A stretch of DNA of 64,000 nucleotides from Isoetes taiwanensis (lineage: Eukaryota; Streptophyta; Lycopodiopsida; Isoetales; Isoetaceae), in the NCBI GenBank assembly GCA_021234155.1, contig JAJEKV010000052.1:4195606-4259605 (forward strand). The letters are read 5' to 3'. The notes under the pieces are model-generated. The model was not told where the DNA came from, made no database searches, and saw nothing but the letters and a program-made list of their open reading frames with translations. A program made the translations under genes and the position numbers. This document shows, one piece after another, positions 21,961 through 32,824 of this stretch; position 1 is the stretch's first letter; each line of letters begins with the position of its first letter.

Positions 21961-22617
21961 TTATTCCAAGAGTTGCTTGCGTTCTTTCTGTTGTTGCACA
22001 GTTAGATCATCGTTGAGCCAGATTTTTTGTCCTTTTAGATGGCTCCTGTGTTGGATGATCCGTGTCTTTGCTTCCATAGTACCAAATTTCAACAGAATAG
22101 GACGAATTCTACCATCATTCCTTTTTCCTAGTCTCCTAGAATAGATAACTCTTGGATCTACAACATGCATTGTATTTTTAAAGAAATCATCGACAATTGC
22201 AGATATATCCTCACCTTCTTCTTCTTGCAAGCCGGATATGAGCAGATTTTGTGCTCTAGATGCCCTGTCCTCTTGTTCAGTAAGCCTATCTGCAAACTTT
22301 GACATCTGATTTTCCACAGTGGAATTGATTTGAGCGACTAGCTGAACCTGATCCCCTTTCTCTCCTTGTTCTTCTCGCAGTTCTCCTTGCTCTTCACGCA
22401 ATTCAATAACCACTTCCTTCAAATCATCCAGATTTACTTTCAAGGCTTTGATTTCTTCTCTTGCTGCCTGCACTTCCTCCCTTGATGCCTTAATTTCCTC
22501 CCGTGCTGCCTTGAGCTCTGATGAAAGCTGCCGGATCAAGTGCAAAAGGTCACAGCCATCCAGTTCGTCAACCTCCTTCTGAGTCGTAAGCCTGGTCTTG
22601 GCTTTTCCGCCTGACAT
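21961..22617 (-). CDS. LINE ORF1, coiled coil plus RRM-like RNA-binding part
   Basis: 218 codons, open. Residues about 25-95 form a heptad-like coiled coil rich in AREEI/LREEQGE repeats. The second half has NLLISGLQEEEGEDI, RLGKRNDGRIRPILLKF and WLNDDLTVQQQKERKQLL, the pattern of LINE ORF1 proteins with a non-canonical RRM (nucleic-acid chaperone of the LINE RNA particle). This ORF1 form is commoner in animal LINEs than in the L1 and RTE LINEs of flowering plants. Confidence 0.8.
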   Translation of the reverse strand: MSGGKAKTRLTTQKEVDELDGCDLLHLIRQLSSELKAAREEIKASREEVQAAREEIKALKVNLDDLKEVVIELREEQGELREEQGEKGDQVQLVAQINSTVENQMSKFADRLTEQEDRASRAQNLLISGLQEEEGEDISAIVDDFFKNTMHVVDPRVIYSRRLGKRNDGRIRPILLKFGTMEAKTRIIQHRSHLKGQKIWLNDDLTVQQQKERKQLLE

Positions 22618-22690
22618 CAGGTGGTTTCCTGCTCAGACCAGGTAGTTCCGACAGTTTTTGAGCGCCCTAGAACCTGCGCCCTGATAATGT

Positions 22691-25600
22691 AAATGTTAAA
22701 CTTTTTGGTGTCTCTATATGCAATCCTGGAGTCCGCAGTTCAAGATGTATAATCATATATGATGTTAGTCATGAGGTGTTTGCATTTCTTGCATATGGAA
22801 TGGTGACTCAAAATTGAAATAAGTTCGTATGTCTTTGCAGCAGAGTAGACTGGGATGGCAAACAAAAAGTCTGTTAAAATGCATGAAGCACAATGTATGC
22901 AGCGAAATCCTAGAAATAAGTCGTTCTGGAGCCTAAAGGTGAGTGTTCCATCAGTTTTTCTCTTTGTTAAAATGTTGTAAGGTGAATTTGAAAGTTTAAA
23001 AGAGCCACAAATAACCTGTCTGCAATGCTGGGAGAGATATTCCACTGCTTTATGAATGGATTGCATGCTTAACACGTTCTTTTTGTTTCTTAAGCATTTC
23101 TGGGACACTATGACTAACTTCTTTCTATGCTTTGTTATAGGGCAACAAATGAAATAGAAAAGCTGAGCGTTGCTCGTGGCTCTGATTATGTTCTGATGAT
23201 GAGATCCAATGCTTGTAGAGGATATTTCTTGGGGCAAGTGAATAATGCTACGATTCATTTCTAAATACAATCATGATTTGGGGGTTATTGATAAGCACAC
23301 AATAAGGCATTTGTTAACCATGAGTGGCTCTGGCGCATTATTTGGCAGTGGAGTTTGGATTGATTTTTTGCTTATCCTATTTGTAATATCCTTGTTGTGC
23401 ACCTTTTTCATATAGGGAATTATAGTAACATGCCATCATGCATTTATTCTAAAAGCAGATGTGGAAAAAGGCATTTGCATTTATTCTGAAAGCAGATGTG
23501 GAAAAAGGCATTCACATCTACAACATGGATCACCATGTTTAAACGAAGGAGCTAAAGTTGCTAATGGGATAATCCAGGTACCCAAATAAATATTATAAAT
23601 GTGCAGTGTATTACATAATGGGAACTAATTGTAGGCATTTGATAATGATTGTGCAGTTCAGGGTTCAGATGTGCCGCAGTCAAGATATATTTATACTTAA
23701 GTTTATTCACATTCTTTTTCCATTGTTTATGGAAAACACTCTTCTAACTGCAATGGAAAAATTTGTGGCAAAGGGAAAGAAGATTTCTGGAAGAATATGA
23801 TTTTGGCATCAGCAAGGTTGCCCTTAAGGCCAAATTTGTCTATGCATAATTTAGAAGGTCGGGCGAATAATAGAGTTGCAAGATTAGTTATGCTGGCGAA
23901 TGTTTTCTAGACATGATTTTTTTTTATAGAAATCTAGGCGAATCATGGCCAATATTATTTTGCCAATATTTAAGTGTCTTTATTTTCCAAGTGCAATTTC
24001 TGTGGTGAGATTTTATTCATCGGCATCCATATTTAATCAAGGACACAAACACATCATAATATAGTTGCATGATGCAATACCACAACTTAACCTTTGCAAA
24101 TGAGAACGTGGCTTATCCTTGTAGATAAAATAAATCTATGAAAAGGGAGGTTTGTAAAAAAATGCTCTCCAGTGCATCCTTAGAAGAAGTATTTGAAACA
24201 CAATAGCTACAAAAATGACTCTTAAAATTATCATATGTACCTGGATGGATATGGAGAATATATTAGGTTATGAAGAAAGCCTAGAATATTAGGCGATTCC
24301 TTAAGAAATCTTCGAGAAGGAGGGTAGAGGATAAGGCGAATCCATAGTTATGACGCTTAGTGGATGTGGCGAATTTTCAAGGAGAGTGAGATTTGTTTGT
24401 AGAAAAGTTGGCTAATTTTATTTTTTTCATCTATAACGGGCCCTACTAAACCATAGCATCAAAATTTCTCGATACCCTTAAAAAATAGCCTTTTGGCGAA
24501 CTTTCGTCCTTAAGGGCTACCCTGGGCATCAGGTGCATGAGAAGCTATGAAAGGTATGCCTTGCCTAAGTAGTGCTTTCTATCTCATGAATCTGTCCTTG
24601 AATATGTAATTGTACATTGGCATCGGTGTAAGACACTTGTAGATAGTAGCATGCATTTGAAGGTTATAATTCTCAATGGAATCTTTGTGAACAAAAAGAG
24701 ACAAAACTCATTTATGAAAGCTGAACCCACTATCCAAGTAGAAGAAGGTTCAAATTCTGCATTTTTTATGGCTTAAATTATTTGTTGTTTTTAGCAGGAA
24801 CTTATATTGACAGGAAATGTGCTTGCCTACAAATGTGTCAGTAAGAGGACTTACTTAAGATAGCTCGGACCTGTGCTTGCCTAGAAATATATCAATAAGA
24901 GGACTTAAGATAGGTTGGACCTGTGTTTGCCAACAATGTCACCAAAATGGCACACAAAATGCCTCATGAATGCATGGTGGTAACATATTGCAAAACAATT
25001 GTGATTTTCTATAAGTGCAAAGGGGGGTGGACTTATTGAAAGATCTGCATATAGCAGCTGCCTGATTTTTCTTTTGCAATAGGTCAAAATATCAGCTGGA
25101 AGTTATCTTGCTTTAAAAGCCATCCAAAAAAGGTCTTCAGCCATTATCTTATCTCCATCCAAAATGTCAACTTTAAAAAAATGCTAGCTCTCCTAAGAGA
25201 TGGAAAACTAGGGTTCAAATCCCTAGATCGACATTCATGTATATATAAAACAATGGTTTGACATTCCACATTACTTATAAATGTCGTCTTGGATGTTATA
25301 ATAAAAAAACTTGCATAATTTTTGTTGAATTATTAATCTTAATATTCTACAATAAGAATGGGACGTTCAGTAATATGCACTATACAAACCAATAACAATT
25401 ACCTGAATGAAGTATCAATCTTTTTCAAAGTTATGTCCTATATTTAATAAATCATTACCAATTGCATCGTCCAAAACACCATTGGTTTTGTCTTTGTATA
25501 AAATAGGTCTAAGGTTCAAGCCTTTATTAACTTAATGACAAAACCACCAATAGTTAGCTGATATTTTGTAACAAGAAGACATTTTCTTGTATCGGTCATG

Positions 25601-25906
25601 TAAAAAAGAGTAGACAACTTCATAAAGAAACCACTCTAATTTGCACAAACAAGTGAAAGCTGAAATTATTAGTGGTTTATGGATCCACCTATTTAAATCA
25701 TACAATAAACCAAATACACAAACTACCGTAAAGAACTACGATGGTCAACTATGATAATAAACTAGCAAAACAAAACAGATACAAGAACTAGACTGTGTAG
25801 CTAGTAATAGTTATTCAACACATTAACCCACTTAGTAATATTGATTTATTATAGTAGTTTTATGTAAAAACTATTTCAGAAAACTGATAATGATTATTTT
25901 TTGGGG
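22691..25906. other. Right interior of the nested insert, no supported gene
   Basis: AT-rich, with short open frames only. A tandem duplication of about 42 bp (GCATTTATTCT, AAAGCAGATGTGGAAAAA) lies at 23,438-23,515. No transposase or promoter is recognisable. Confidence 0.5.
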
Positions 25907-25914
25907 GCCTTGTG

Positions 25915-28470
25915 TGCGCCGGCAAATCTAGCTTGTAGGATTGATTACCTACTCTCTTGATTATTCTGAAAGGTCCAGCCCATCTTGGAGCAAGCTTCTT
26001 GCAATTGCCGATACGGAGCTTCGCCTGCTCCACCTTGATCTTGAGCCATACATCGTCTCCAACTCGGAACTCTCTAACTGTTCGATGCTTGTCGGCGATG
26101 CTCTTCTGTCGACTTCTTGCTGTTAGCAGATATCCTCGAACTTCTTCCACGAGCTGCTGCATATCAGCCAACATCTGCCGCGAAACTTCTACTTTTGACA
26201 CGGGGTTGTGCCAAGTGTCTGGAGTTAGGCACTGATAGCCGTAATTGATCATAAACGACGACATTTGGGATGATTCTTGTTTGGTGCTATTCTAGGCAAA
26301 CTCCACCAAGTGAATAAATTCTTCCCACATACCTTGCTTATTCCAGACATAGTTCCGTAGCATGTCCTCCAAAATCCTGTTGGTCCGCTCCGTTTGGCCA
26401 TCCGTCTGAGGATGATACGCCGTGCTCATGGATAGCTTCGTCTGAATGGTCGCAAAGAGGTCTTGCCAAACGGCACTCATAAACTTCGGATCCCTGTCGG
26501 AGATAATCTCCCTTGGCATGCCATGAAGCCTGAAGATCTCTTTGGTGAAGAGCTTCGCTGTATCCATAGCCGTATCTGTGGTCCTGCAAGGCACAAAATG
26601 TGCCATCTTCGACAACTTGTCGACCACTACCATCAAGGCATCCTTCCCTCTTACTGTCCTTGGAAGCCCTGTGATGAAATCCATGCTGATCACCTCCCAC
26701 TTAGCGTTTGGCACTGCTAATGGCTCTAAGGCTCCTGGAATTCGGAGCTGCTCTGCCTTTGTCTGCTGACATAGCTGACATTCCCTGATGTAGCGAGCTA
26801 CCTGCTTCTTCATTCCTGGCCAATAATAGCTGCTGCGCACTTTGAAATATGTTTTCATGAATCCCGCATGGCCAGCTATTGGGCTGTTGTGCGTGTCATG
26901 GAGGATCAATTTCCTTACACCTGATGATTCGGGTACGCACAACTTGTTCTTATGGTAAAACAGGTTGCCTTCCTTCTTATAATGTTTGAAGGTTTCCCGC
27001 TCCTTATCTGTTCTAGCCTCCCTAGAGAGGCTTGCCCATACTTCCCTGAAATCCACATCCGTTGGCAAGGACTCTTCAATCTTCTTACCAAAGTCGCTGG
27101 AGATCGTCGAAATTGCATTGCAATGCACTCTAGTTGTTAGGGGATGCCTTGAAAGCGCATCCGCTACCACATTGAGCTTCTCTGGCTTGTAGACTATATC
27201 AAAATCATATTCCTCAAGGAACTCCATCCACCTTCTCTGCCTCAGGTTGAGGTGTGGCTGCGTGAATATATACTGGAGGCTCTGATGGTCTGTATCCAAT
27301 TGGAACTTCCTTCCCAAAAGATAGTGCCTCCAGATTCTTAATGCCCTGACAACGGCAAGCAATTCCTGATCGTGCATCGGGTAGCGCGTTTCGGCGTTCA
27401 TCTTCCTGGAATCATACGCTACCACACGCTCTTCTTGCATGAGCACTGCACATGTAGCTATCTTACTCGCATCTGTGGCTACAAGCTTATCTTTCTCTGG
27501 GTCCGGTAGGGTTAAGACTGGGGCGGTTGTTAAAGCTTCCTTCAGCAATTCAACCCTGCTTGGGCTTTCTTGTGCCAATGCTCTGCCCAATCTTTCACCT
27601 TCTCTGCCCTCGTTAAGTCTGTTAGCGGGGCCGATATCTTAGCAAAGTTCTTCACGAACTTCCTGTAGTACCCTGCTAGGCCGAGAAAACTTCTTACCTC
27701 ATGCACATTCTTCGGTGCCGGCCACTGAATGACGGCTTCAATCTTGGCAGGGTCCGTCGAGATTCCTTCTGCTGAGATCACATGACCTAGGTATTCCACC
27801 TTCTCCGTTGCGAAGTGGCACTTCGACAACTTGGCGTACAACTGGTGCCTCTTCAACTTCTCTAGCACTCTCCTTAAGTGTTGTACGTGCTCTTCAAGGG
27901 ATCTGCTATACACCAAAATGTTGTCAAAGAATACAATCACAAAGGTGTCTAAGAACTCCCTGAAGATGTCGTTCATGAGCCTCATGAACGTCTCGGGAGC
28001 GTTCGATAAGCCGAAAGGCATTACCGTGAACTCATAATGCCCATACCGCATTCTGAAGGCGGTTTTATGGATATCTTCTTCCTTTATCCGGATCTGATGA
28101 TAACCTGACCTTAAGTCGATTTTGGAGAAGACCTTTGCACCTTGGAGCTGATCCATCAAGTCATCTGGTCTGGGAAGCACATACTTGTTCTAAATGGTGT
28201 GCTTGTTCAACTGCCTATAGTCTATGCACATCCTCAAACTACCATCCTTCTTCTTGACAAAAAGGATAGGTGCTCCAAACGGCGAGACGCTAGGTCTAAT
28301 GAAACCTAAGTCGAGCAACTCCTGCAATTGCTTCTTTAGCTCTGTCAACTCCTGCGTCGTCATTTTTGTATGGAGCCTTACTTGTCGGCTTTGTTCCCGG
28401 TTCGAGTGCTATCTCACACTCTACTCCCCTGTAAGGAGGAAACTGCTTGATCTCATCTGGAAAGAGATCA
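25915..28470 (-). pseudogene. pol of copy 2: RT, RNase H and integrase (frameshifted, interrupted)
   Basis: Contains RT (FFDNILVYS; second catalytic Asp of FFDD changed to Asn), RNase H ([13 protein letters not shown]), integrase ([56 protein letters not shown]) and the GPFRIIKRVGNQSYKLDLPAH block, where the nested insert breaks it. Frameshifts near 28,376 and 27,560, a TAG near 28,190 and a TAG near 26,292 inactivate it. Unlike copy 1, the integrase motif here has the usual SDRDPKF. Confidence 0.93.
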
Positions 28471-29147
28471 TGGAACTCCGTGATCAGCTTAGCTATTTGC
28501 TTCGGCAACTTGCTGAGCACCTTGTCTTCTTTGCTTTCTTCTGACTCTGGCTCATCAATCTCAAACTTGAAGATGTACGCTACCTGCTCGCTCTTGATGC
28601 ACTTGAACAACCATTTAGAAGACATACACTGCATGATGGGAACAACTTCTTTACCTGTGATCTCAATGATCTTGCCGTCGGGTGTTGGGAAGGTCACCTT
28701 CCACTTTCCACAATCAATAATGGCCCCTGCTGGCCCAAGATACTCCATTCCTATGATCAAGTCGTACTTGCCAATGGCCATTACTTCTGCCCCCATCTGG
28801 ATATTAATCCCTGGCAAGTCGATGTCGAAGTTAATTCTCTTGCCTGCCGCCTGCCTTACTGCTCCACTTGCTAAGACAACGGGCCTTGGCTTTGACTTTA
28901 GTGGTTTCAACTTCAACATTTGAAGCATTCTGGGGGATGCAAAGTTATGGCTACTTCCTGAGTCTATCAGGACTATGAAGGACTTGGCCTTGGCCTTCCC
29001 TACTGTGGAAATTACTTTATACTGGCTCTCTGCTTGCTCTGTATCTATTGCGGCAAAGATATGACACTCACCCTGAATGTAGTCGCGGGCTGCCTCGCCG
29101 TCGTCGTCAGACAGAGTGTCCCAATCTCCAAACTCCGAGTGCTGCAC
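28296..29147 (-). pseudogene. Protease region of copy 2 pol
   Basis: Aspartic protease [13 protein letters not shown] and the downstream conserved block up to [18 protein letters not shown] are open over 283 codons. It overlaps the end of gag by about 40 bp in another frame, and a 1-base shift near 28,376 ends it before RT. In copy 1 both parts are in a single frame, so the overlap reflects decay rather than programmed frameshifting. Confidence 0.88.
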
Positions 29148-30390
29148 TCATGACGTAGGGGCAGTTCGCTGTCCTATGGCCTGGCTGGAAGCACCTGAAG
29201 CAAAGATGCTTTTCTATACACTCCTGTCTCTTTTCCTTGGGCATAGCCTGCAAAAAGGATCGCACTGCTTTGGAGTAGTTTGACCCCTCCTGCTTGTCCT
29301 TGAAGGACACCTGCTTCTCCTCCTGCTGCTTCCCTTGGTTGCCACCATAAGGGGCTCTAGCTGGGCCTGGGCTGGCTGCCCTAGGGCTATAACTCCCTGT
29401 TGCCTTGCCTTTGTCCTGATAGTACTGCTGCCTCTGCCCGCTATTTTGAGGTCCTGTTCCTTGCAAACTTATTGCCTTGGACTCTGCTTCTGATTTTATT
29501 GCCCTTACAAGCTTGCGGATCTCCTCATTCAGTCCCTCAATATAGCTCTCCACTGCATGCTTTTCGCCCAACTTTGGCACATAAAGCCTTAGCCTCATGA
29601 ATTCCTCTGTATATTTCTGGACTGATTTGTTGCCTTGCTGCAACCTGTAGAACTGCTGCATCATGCTGGACTTATGCTCTCTTGGGACGTAATGGCGCTT
29701 GAAGGCTTTAGCAAACTTTCTGAACCTGCAAGCATCCCTGCTTAAGCCATGGGCCTTGGCATAACCCTTCCACCAAATGCGTGCTGCTCCTTTCAGGTTG
29801 GCTGTTGCCACCCTGCCTTTATCCTTATCCTTCATACCATAAGCGTTGCCATATTCACTCATCTCATCGAGCCAAGCTTCTGCCTCCATGCCTGACCTGT
29901 TCTCGCCTGAGAATTGCTCGAGTTTCCTGGCCTTCCAAACATTTCCCAATGCAGAGTCTACCTTCTTCTGGTAATCAGAGGCTCTTGTGTCCCTTTGTCG
30001 CCCATCTGTGGTATCTCTCTGCCTTCCATCTGCGGTGACCCTCTGCCTTCCATCTGTTCGGTCCTGGGCCTGGTCTTCCTCGGAGTCGGAGTCTGAGTCC
30101 GAGCTTAAGTCGGAGGATTCCGAGCTGGAGGACCTCCTTCTCTTGCTCCTCTTCTTGTCTCTTCCTGTTTTCCGAGCTGATGCTTGCGGCAACTGAGCGT
30201 TGCCCACCGAACCCGCTCCTGCTTGTGCGGCCAGCAAAGCCTTTATCTACTCGAGGTCCGTCTTCATCTGTGATATTTCCTCTTCTGGGGTTATGGGTCC
30301 AAATTCCTCAAACATGTTCCTTGCCGGGGTGGCCTGGGCGGGCTCTGTTCTTCCATATGGTCTTGGCGTTGTCGTTCCCCTGAGCCTAGG
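29107..30390 (-). pseudogene. gag of copy 2 (mostly intact) with zinc knuckle
   Basis: An uninterrupted 376-codon stretch (30,237-29,107) contains the basic/Ser-rich region KKRSKRRRSSSSESSDLSSD, a threefold DGRQRDT-type repeat, the capsid-like ARIWWKGYAKAHGLSRD block and the CCHC knuckle CFRCFQPGHRTANC. Upstream similarity to copy 1 continues to about 30,390, with a TAG near 30,250. Gag packages retroelement RNA in intact relatives. Confidence 0.92.
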
Positions 30391-30574
30391 CCTCTAGCTG
30401 CATACACAAGTAATTCATGGCTATATGGTTAGTTTTACTTGTTCTCTTGCATTATTTATGTTTGTTGGTATAGTTGGGGAACAAAATACATCAACAAAAC
30501 ATTTAAAGTGCAAAAGAAATTATATTTATATTATATAATATTTTAGTACAAAAATCTCCGGGATCAAGAGTCTA

Positions 30575-32101
30575 CTAATCTTGAAATCGCCAGTAAGATG
30601 GGTTGTCCTCGAGGAACTTTTTAACTTGGGCCGTTCCTATGGAGCGTCCCAAGTTCCTAAGGACGTTAGTCAATGTCCCGCCCTGCAAGGCCGTCATCAA
30701 CTCTTCCACCATACGGTCGGAGGTGTAGGCCACGGTTACCGCCAATCTTCCCTGCCGTCGGTGGGGCACGGTGAAGTCGAAGAGGCCAAGTGCCATTGCT
30801 CTCTTCACTAGGACAGCATAGTCGACATTTGCCGCTATTCGAGCATGCCTGCCGAAGCCTGAGAGTGCAATAAGCATGAACACTCCTTCTTCACCTCGTG
30901 GGCTGAATTTGCGGTGTATCACCGCTATTCTCCCGTCCAGCAGCAGGGACAGGTAGTACCTCAGCGACCTGTCGTTGTGTGTCGCAGATGATTCCCCACT
31001 TGCTTGGCCTCCAGCTCTATGCCGTCCGGCGTACTCGTCGACCTCTATCTCCGTCAGTTCCCGGTAGTCTGCAATTGTGGAGTCGAGTCGCCTGATATCG
31101 ATTCCTGCTCCTCTTGCGCGAGGTGGTGTCGAGGGGCCCGGCATCAAGATGCTGGTGGTCTTGCCTCTGATCCCCATCTGTTCCTGAATGGCGAGGAACT
31201 CTTCTTCCGATGGCAGTTCTCTGGCCTCCATAACCTGTCTTATGTTGCTATAGGCCTGGATGTCAGAAGTCGACTCCCCTGTGTAGGTGTCAGCTTCTTG
31301 CACTTGAAGCGGGAAGTCTGAGGCTCCCCGTACGATGAAGTCGTCCAAATCTGGTTGCTGCCATAGTTGGTGCAGCAACTCGTCAAGTCGGAGCTCCCTC
31401 TCCCTGCATTCGGGGAGATTCTGGATGTCACTGAGGAGTAGATACTCCTCTCCGTTGATGATGATGGGGGCTAGGCTTGTGATGCCTAGCCCAAGTGGGG
31501 GAGCAACTCTGAGGGTCTGCCGGCTCCGCTCGATGTTGGCCAGCTCCTCCTCTGCTTGCCGCCGTTCCTCCTCTGAGTCAAGCTCCATGTACTCTTCATC
31601 ATCCGACTCCTCTTCTTCTTCTCTTCCTTCTTGCTCCTGCTGGTATTGCAAAAGCATCTGCTCTTCTGCTTGGGCTGCTATGGGGTCCACCTCCATGGGA
31701 GGGATAGAGGTTGCCCCCATTGGGTTTTCGGCACGGTGGGATAGGAAAATAGCTAGGGCGGCGGTGTAGGAGAAATACTAGGTCCTGTCAACTGTCAGGA
31801 CCATGTAATCTGGCAGCCTCTGCGCCTTGTTGGTCAAGTACTTGGCGATGTTCGGGACATCACCCAAGGCTGCTTGAAGGGATGGGCGGGGAACAAAGTA
31901 GCCTATGCAAGGGGGGAGCTGCACTAGGGAGGGTCCTACCCTAGCTTGAAACTCTGCTAAGACTTGTCTATATGCTGGGGTAGCATTCAAGGTGGCTTGA
32001 ACATCTATTTCTTTCCCAAAGACTCGGAAGATGTCATTGACATCGGCTTCAGCAGCATGGGTACTGGCGCTGTACCATCGCCTGAAATCAGCAGTGGCCA
32101 T
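30575..32101 (-). pseudogene. ORF2, unrecognised acidic protein, copy 2 (single internal stop)
   Basis: The frame has 508 codons from MATADFRRWY to NPSYWRFQD with only one interruption, a TAG near 31,776-31,778 where copy 1 has AAG. An acidic block (EEEEESDDEEYMELDSEEE) follows the first ~150 residues. The C-terminal part has AVIHRKFSPRGEEGVFMLIA, and NVLRNLGRSIGTAQVKKFL near the end. Many differences from copy 1 are silent, so the product was maintained. No known domain was recognised. It sits between the H3-like gene and gag with its own TATA box (32,216-32,223). Confidence 0.85.
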
Positions 32102-32215
32102 TGATCTAGCAAAGAAGAGACTAGCAAACAGATGCAGAAGCGCCTCAGGGAGCTGGAAGATCGCCTAAGCAGTCGAGAGCAAACTTGTAGGGTGCTAAAT
32201 GAGAAATAGGGGACC

Positions 32216-32245
32216 TATTTATAGAAAAGGGGAAAACCCTAATTT
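32216..32245 (-). promoter_or_regulatory. ORF2 core promoter: TATA box and telobox-like motif (copy 2)
   Basis: On -, AAAACCCTAATTTTT-type telobox complement and TATAAATA (32,223-32,216) lie about 115 bp before the ORF2 ATG, matching copy 1 in sequence and spacing. Confidence 0.7.
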
Positions 32246-32414
32246 TTGATGACCTAGAATTTTACTGGGATTGGGCAATTCAGACCTATTAAAAGGTGTA
32301 ATTGGGAATTTGAAGACTACTTTTAGGGTTTGAGAATGTTAAGATCAACTAATGAACCTGTTGCAACAAACTGGAGATCATTTGGATATGGCATGGTGAA
32401 GAAAATGCTGAGAG

Positions 32415-32480
32415 GTCTCACAGTTGCGCCCAGACCGGTAATGAGAAGTTCATTTTTTGCCCTGGCGCGACGTGTGAGAC
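32415..32480. repeat. 66-bp hairpin HP5, upstream of ORF2 (copy 2)
   Basis: Arms GTCTCACAGTTGCGCC / GGCGCGACGTGTGAGAC with an inner stem around TGAGAAGTTCA. It is the counterpart of HP4, with different stem sequence. Confidence 0.88.
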
Positions 32481-32612
32481 ATGGGCTCTAAATGGGCTAA
32501 ACTTGATCAATTTGGGTGATCTAAGGGTCTAATCCTACTAGACTCGTCGAGTTAGGCAGAATTGACCCCTTATTTGATCAATTTGGAGCAGTTTTGGGCC
32601 TATTTGGGCATG

Positions 32613-32679
32613 GTCTCACACGTTGCGCCCAGCCCGAAAATGAAAAGTTCATTTTCTGTCCTGGCGCGACGTGTGAGAC
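32613..32679. repeat. 67-bp hairpin HP6, upstream of ORF2 (copy 2)
   Basis: Arms GTCTCACACGTTGCGCC / GGCGCGACGTGTGAGAC, inner stem GAAAATGAA/TTCATTTTC. It lies 198 bp from HP5 and is the counterpart of HP3. Confidence 0.9.
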
Positions 32680-32824
32680 ATCGTCTCAATTTTGCTCAAA
32701 ATGTCCAATTTAACCAAAACAAGAGCCAGAATTCAATATCTTAACCTAACTAAACAAGTTTAGACATATTATTTACCCCAAAATTTCTTTATATTAACAA
32801 AATTTTTTCATTATTTACAAAAGT

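Larger units (their letters stand above)
18569..22690 (-). mobile_element. Degenerate LINE (non-LTR retrotransposon) with ORF1 and ORF2
   Basis: From 5' to 3' on -: coiled-coil ORF1 (22,617-21,961), ORF2 with APE-type endonuclease (21,851-20,802), reverse transcriptase (20,716-19,379) and a C-terminal Cys-rich end (19,388-18,704), then the TAATTG tail. The 5' end is placed near 22,690 only because the coding sequence starts at 22,617; target duplications could not be fixed. Confidence 0.85.
17203..25914. mobile_element. 8.7-kb insert with 8-bp inverted termini, nested in copy 2 pol
   Basis: The ends are CACAAGGC (17,203-17,210) and GCCTTGTG (25,907-25,914), a perfect 8-bp inverted repeat, flanked by TG on both sides (17,201-17,202 and 25,915-25,916). 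The intact pol of copy 1 shows what the target looked like: taking out the insert and one TG restores the reading frame exactly. Termini starting CACAA with a 2-3-bp duplication fit a CACTA/EnSpm-like DNA transposon, and TAGTGGTTT-like motifs recur near both ends. No transposase is recognisable, so it is non-autonomous or decayed. A LINE is inserted inside it. Confidence 0.75.

Noticed and set aside
22740-23270. 176-codon open frame on -
   Set aside because: No motif, AT-rich composition and inside a non-coding part of the nested insert.
17203-25914. Nested insert as a Helitron
   Set aside because: Helitrons have no inverted termini or target duplication and end in CTRR; this insert has 8-bp inverted ends and a TG duplication.
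28296-29147. Programmed gag-pol frameshift in copy 2
   Set aside because: Copy 1 has zinc knuckle, protease and RT in one frame, so the shift in copy 2 is decay.
30575-32101. ORF2 as a second histone (H2A, H2B or H4 doublet)
   Set aside because: Short look-alikes such as KRTMALDIFDFAIAYR resemble the H4 helix 3 region, but spacing and the other helices do not match in either copy.
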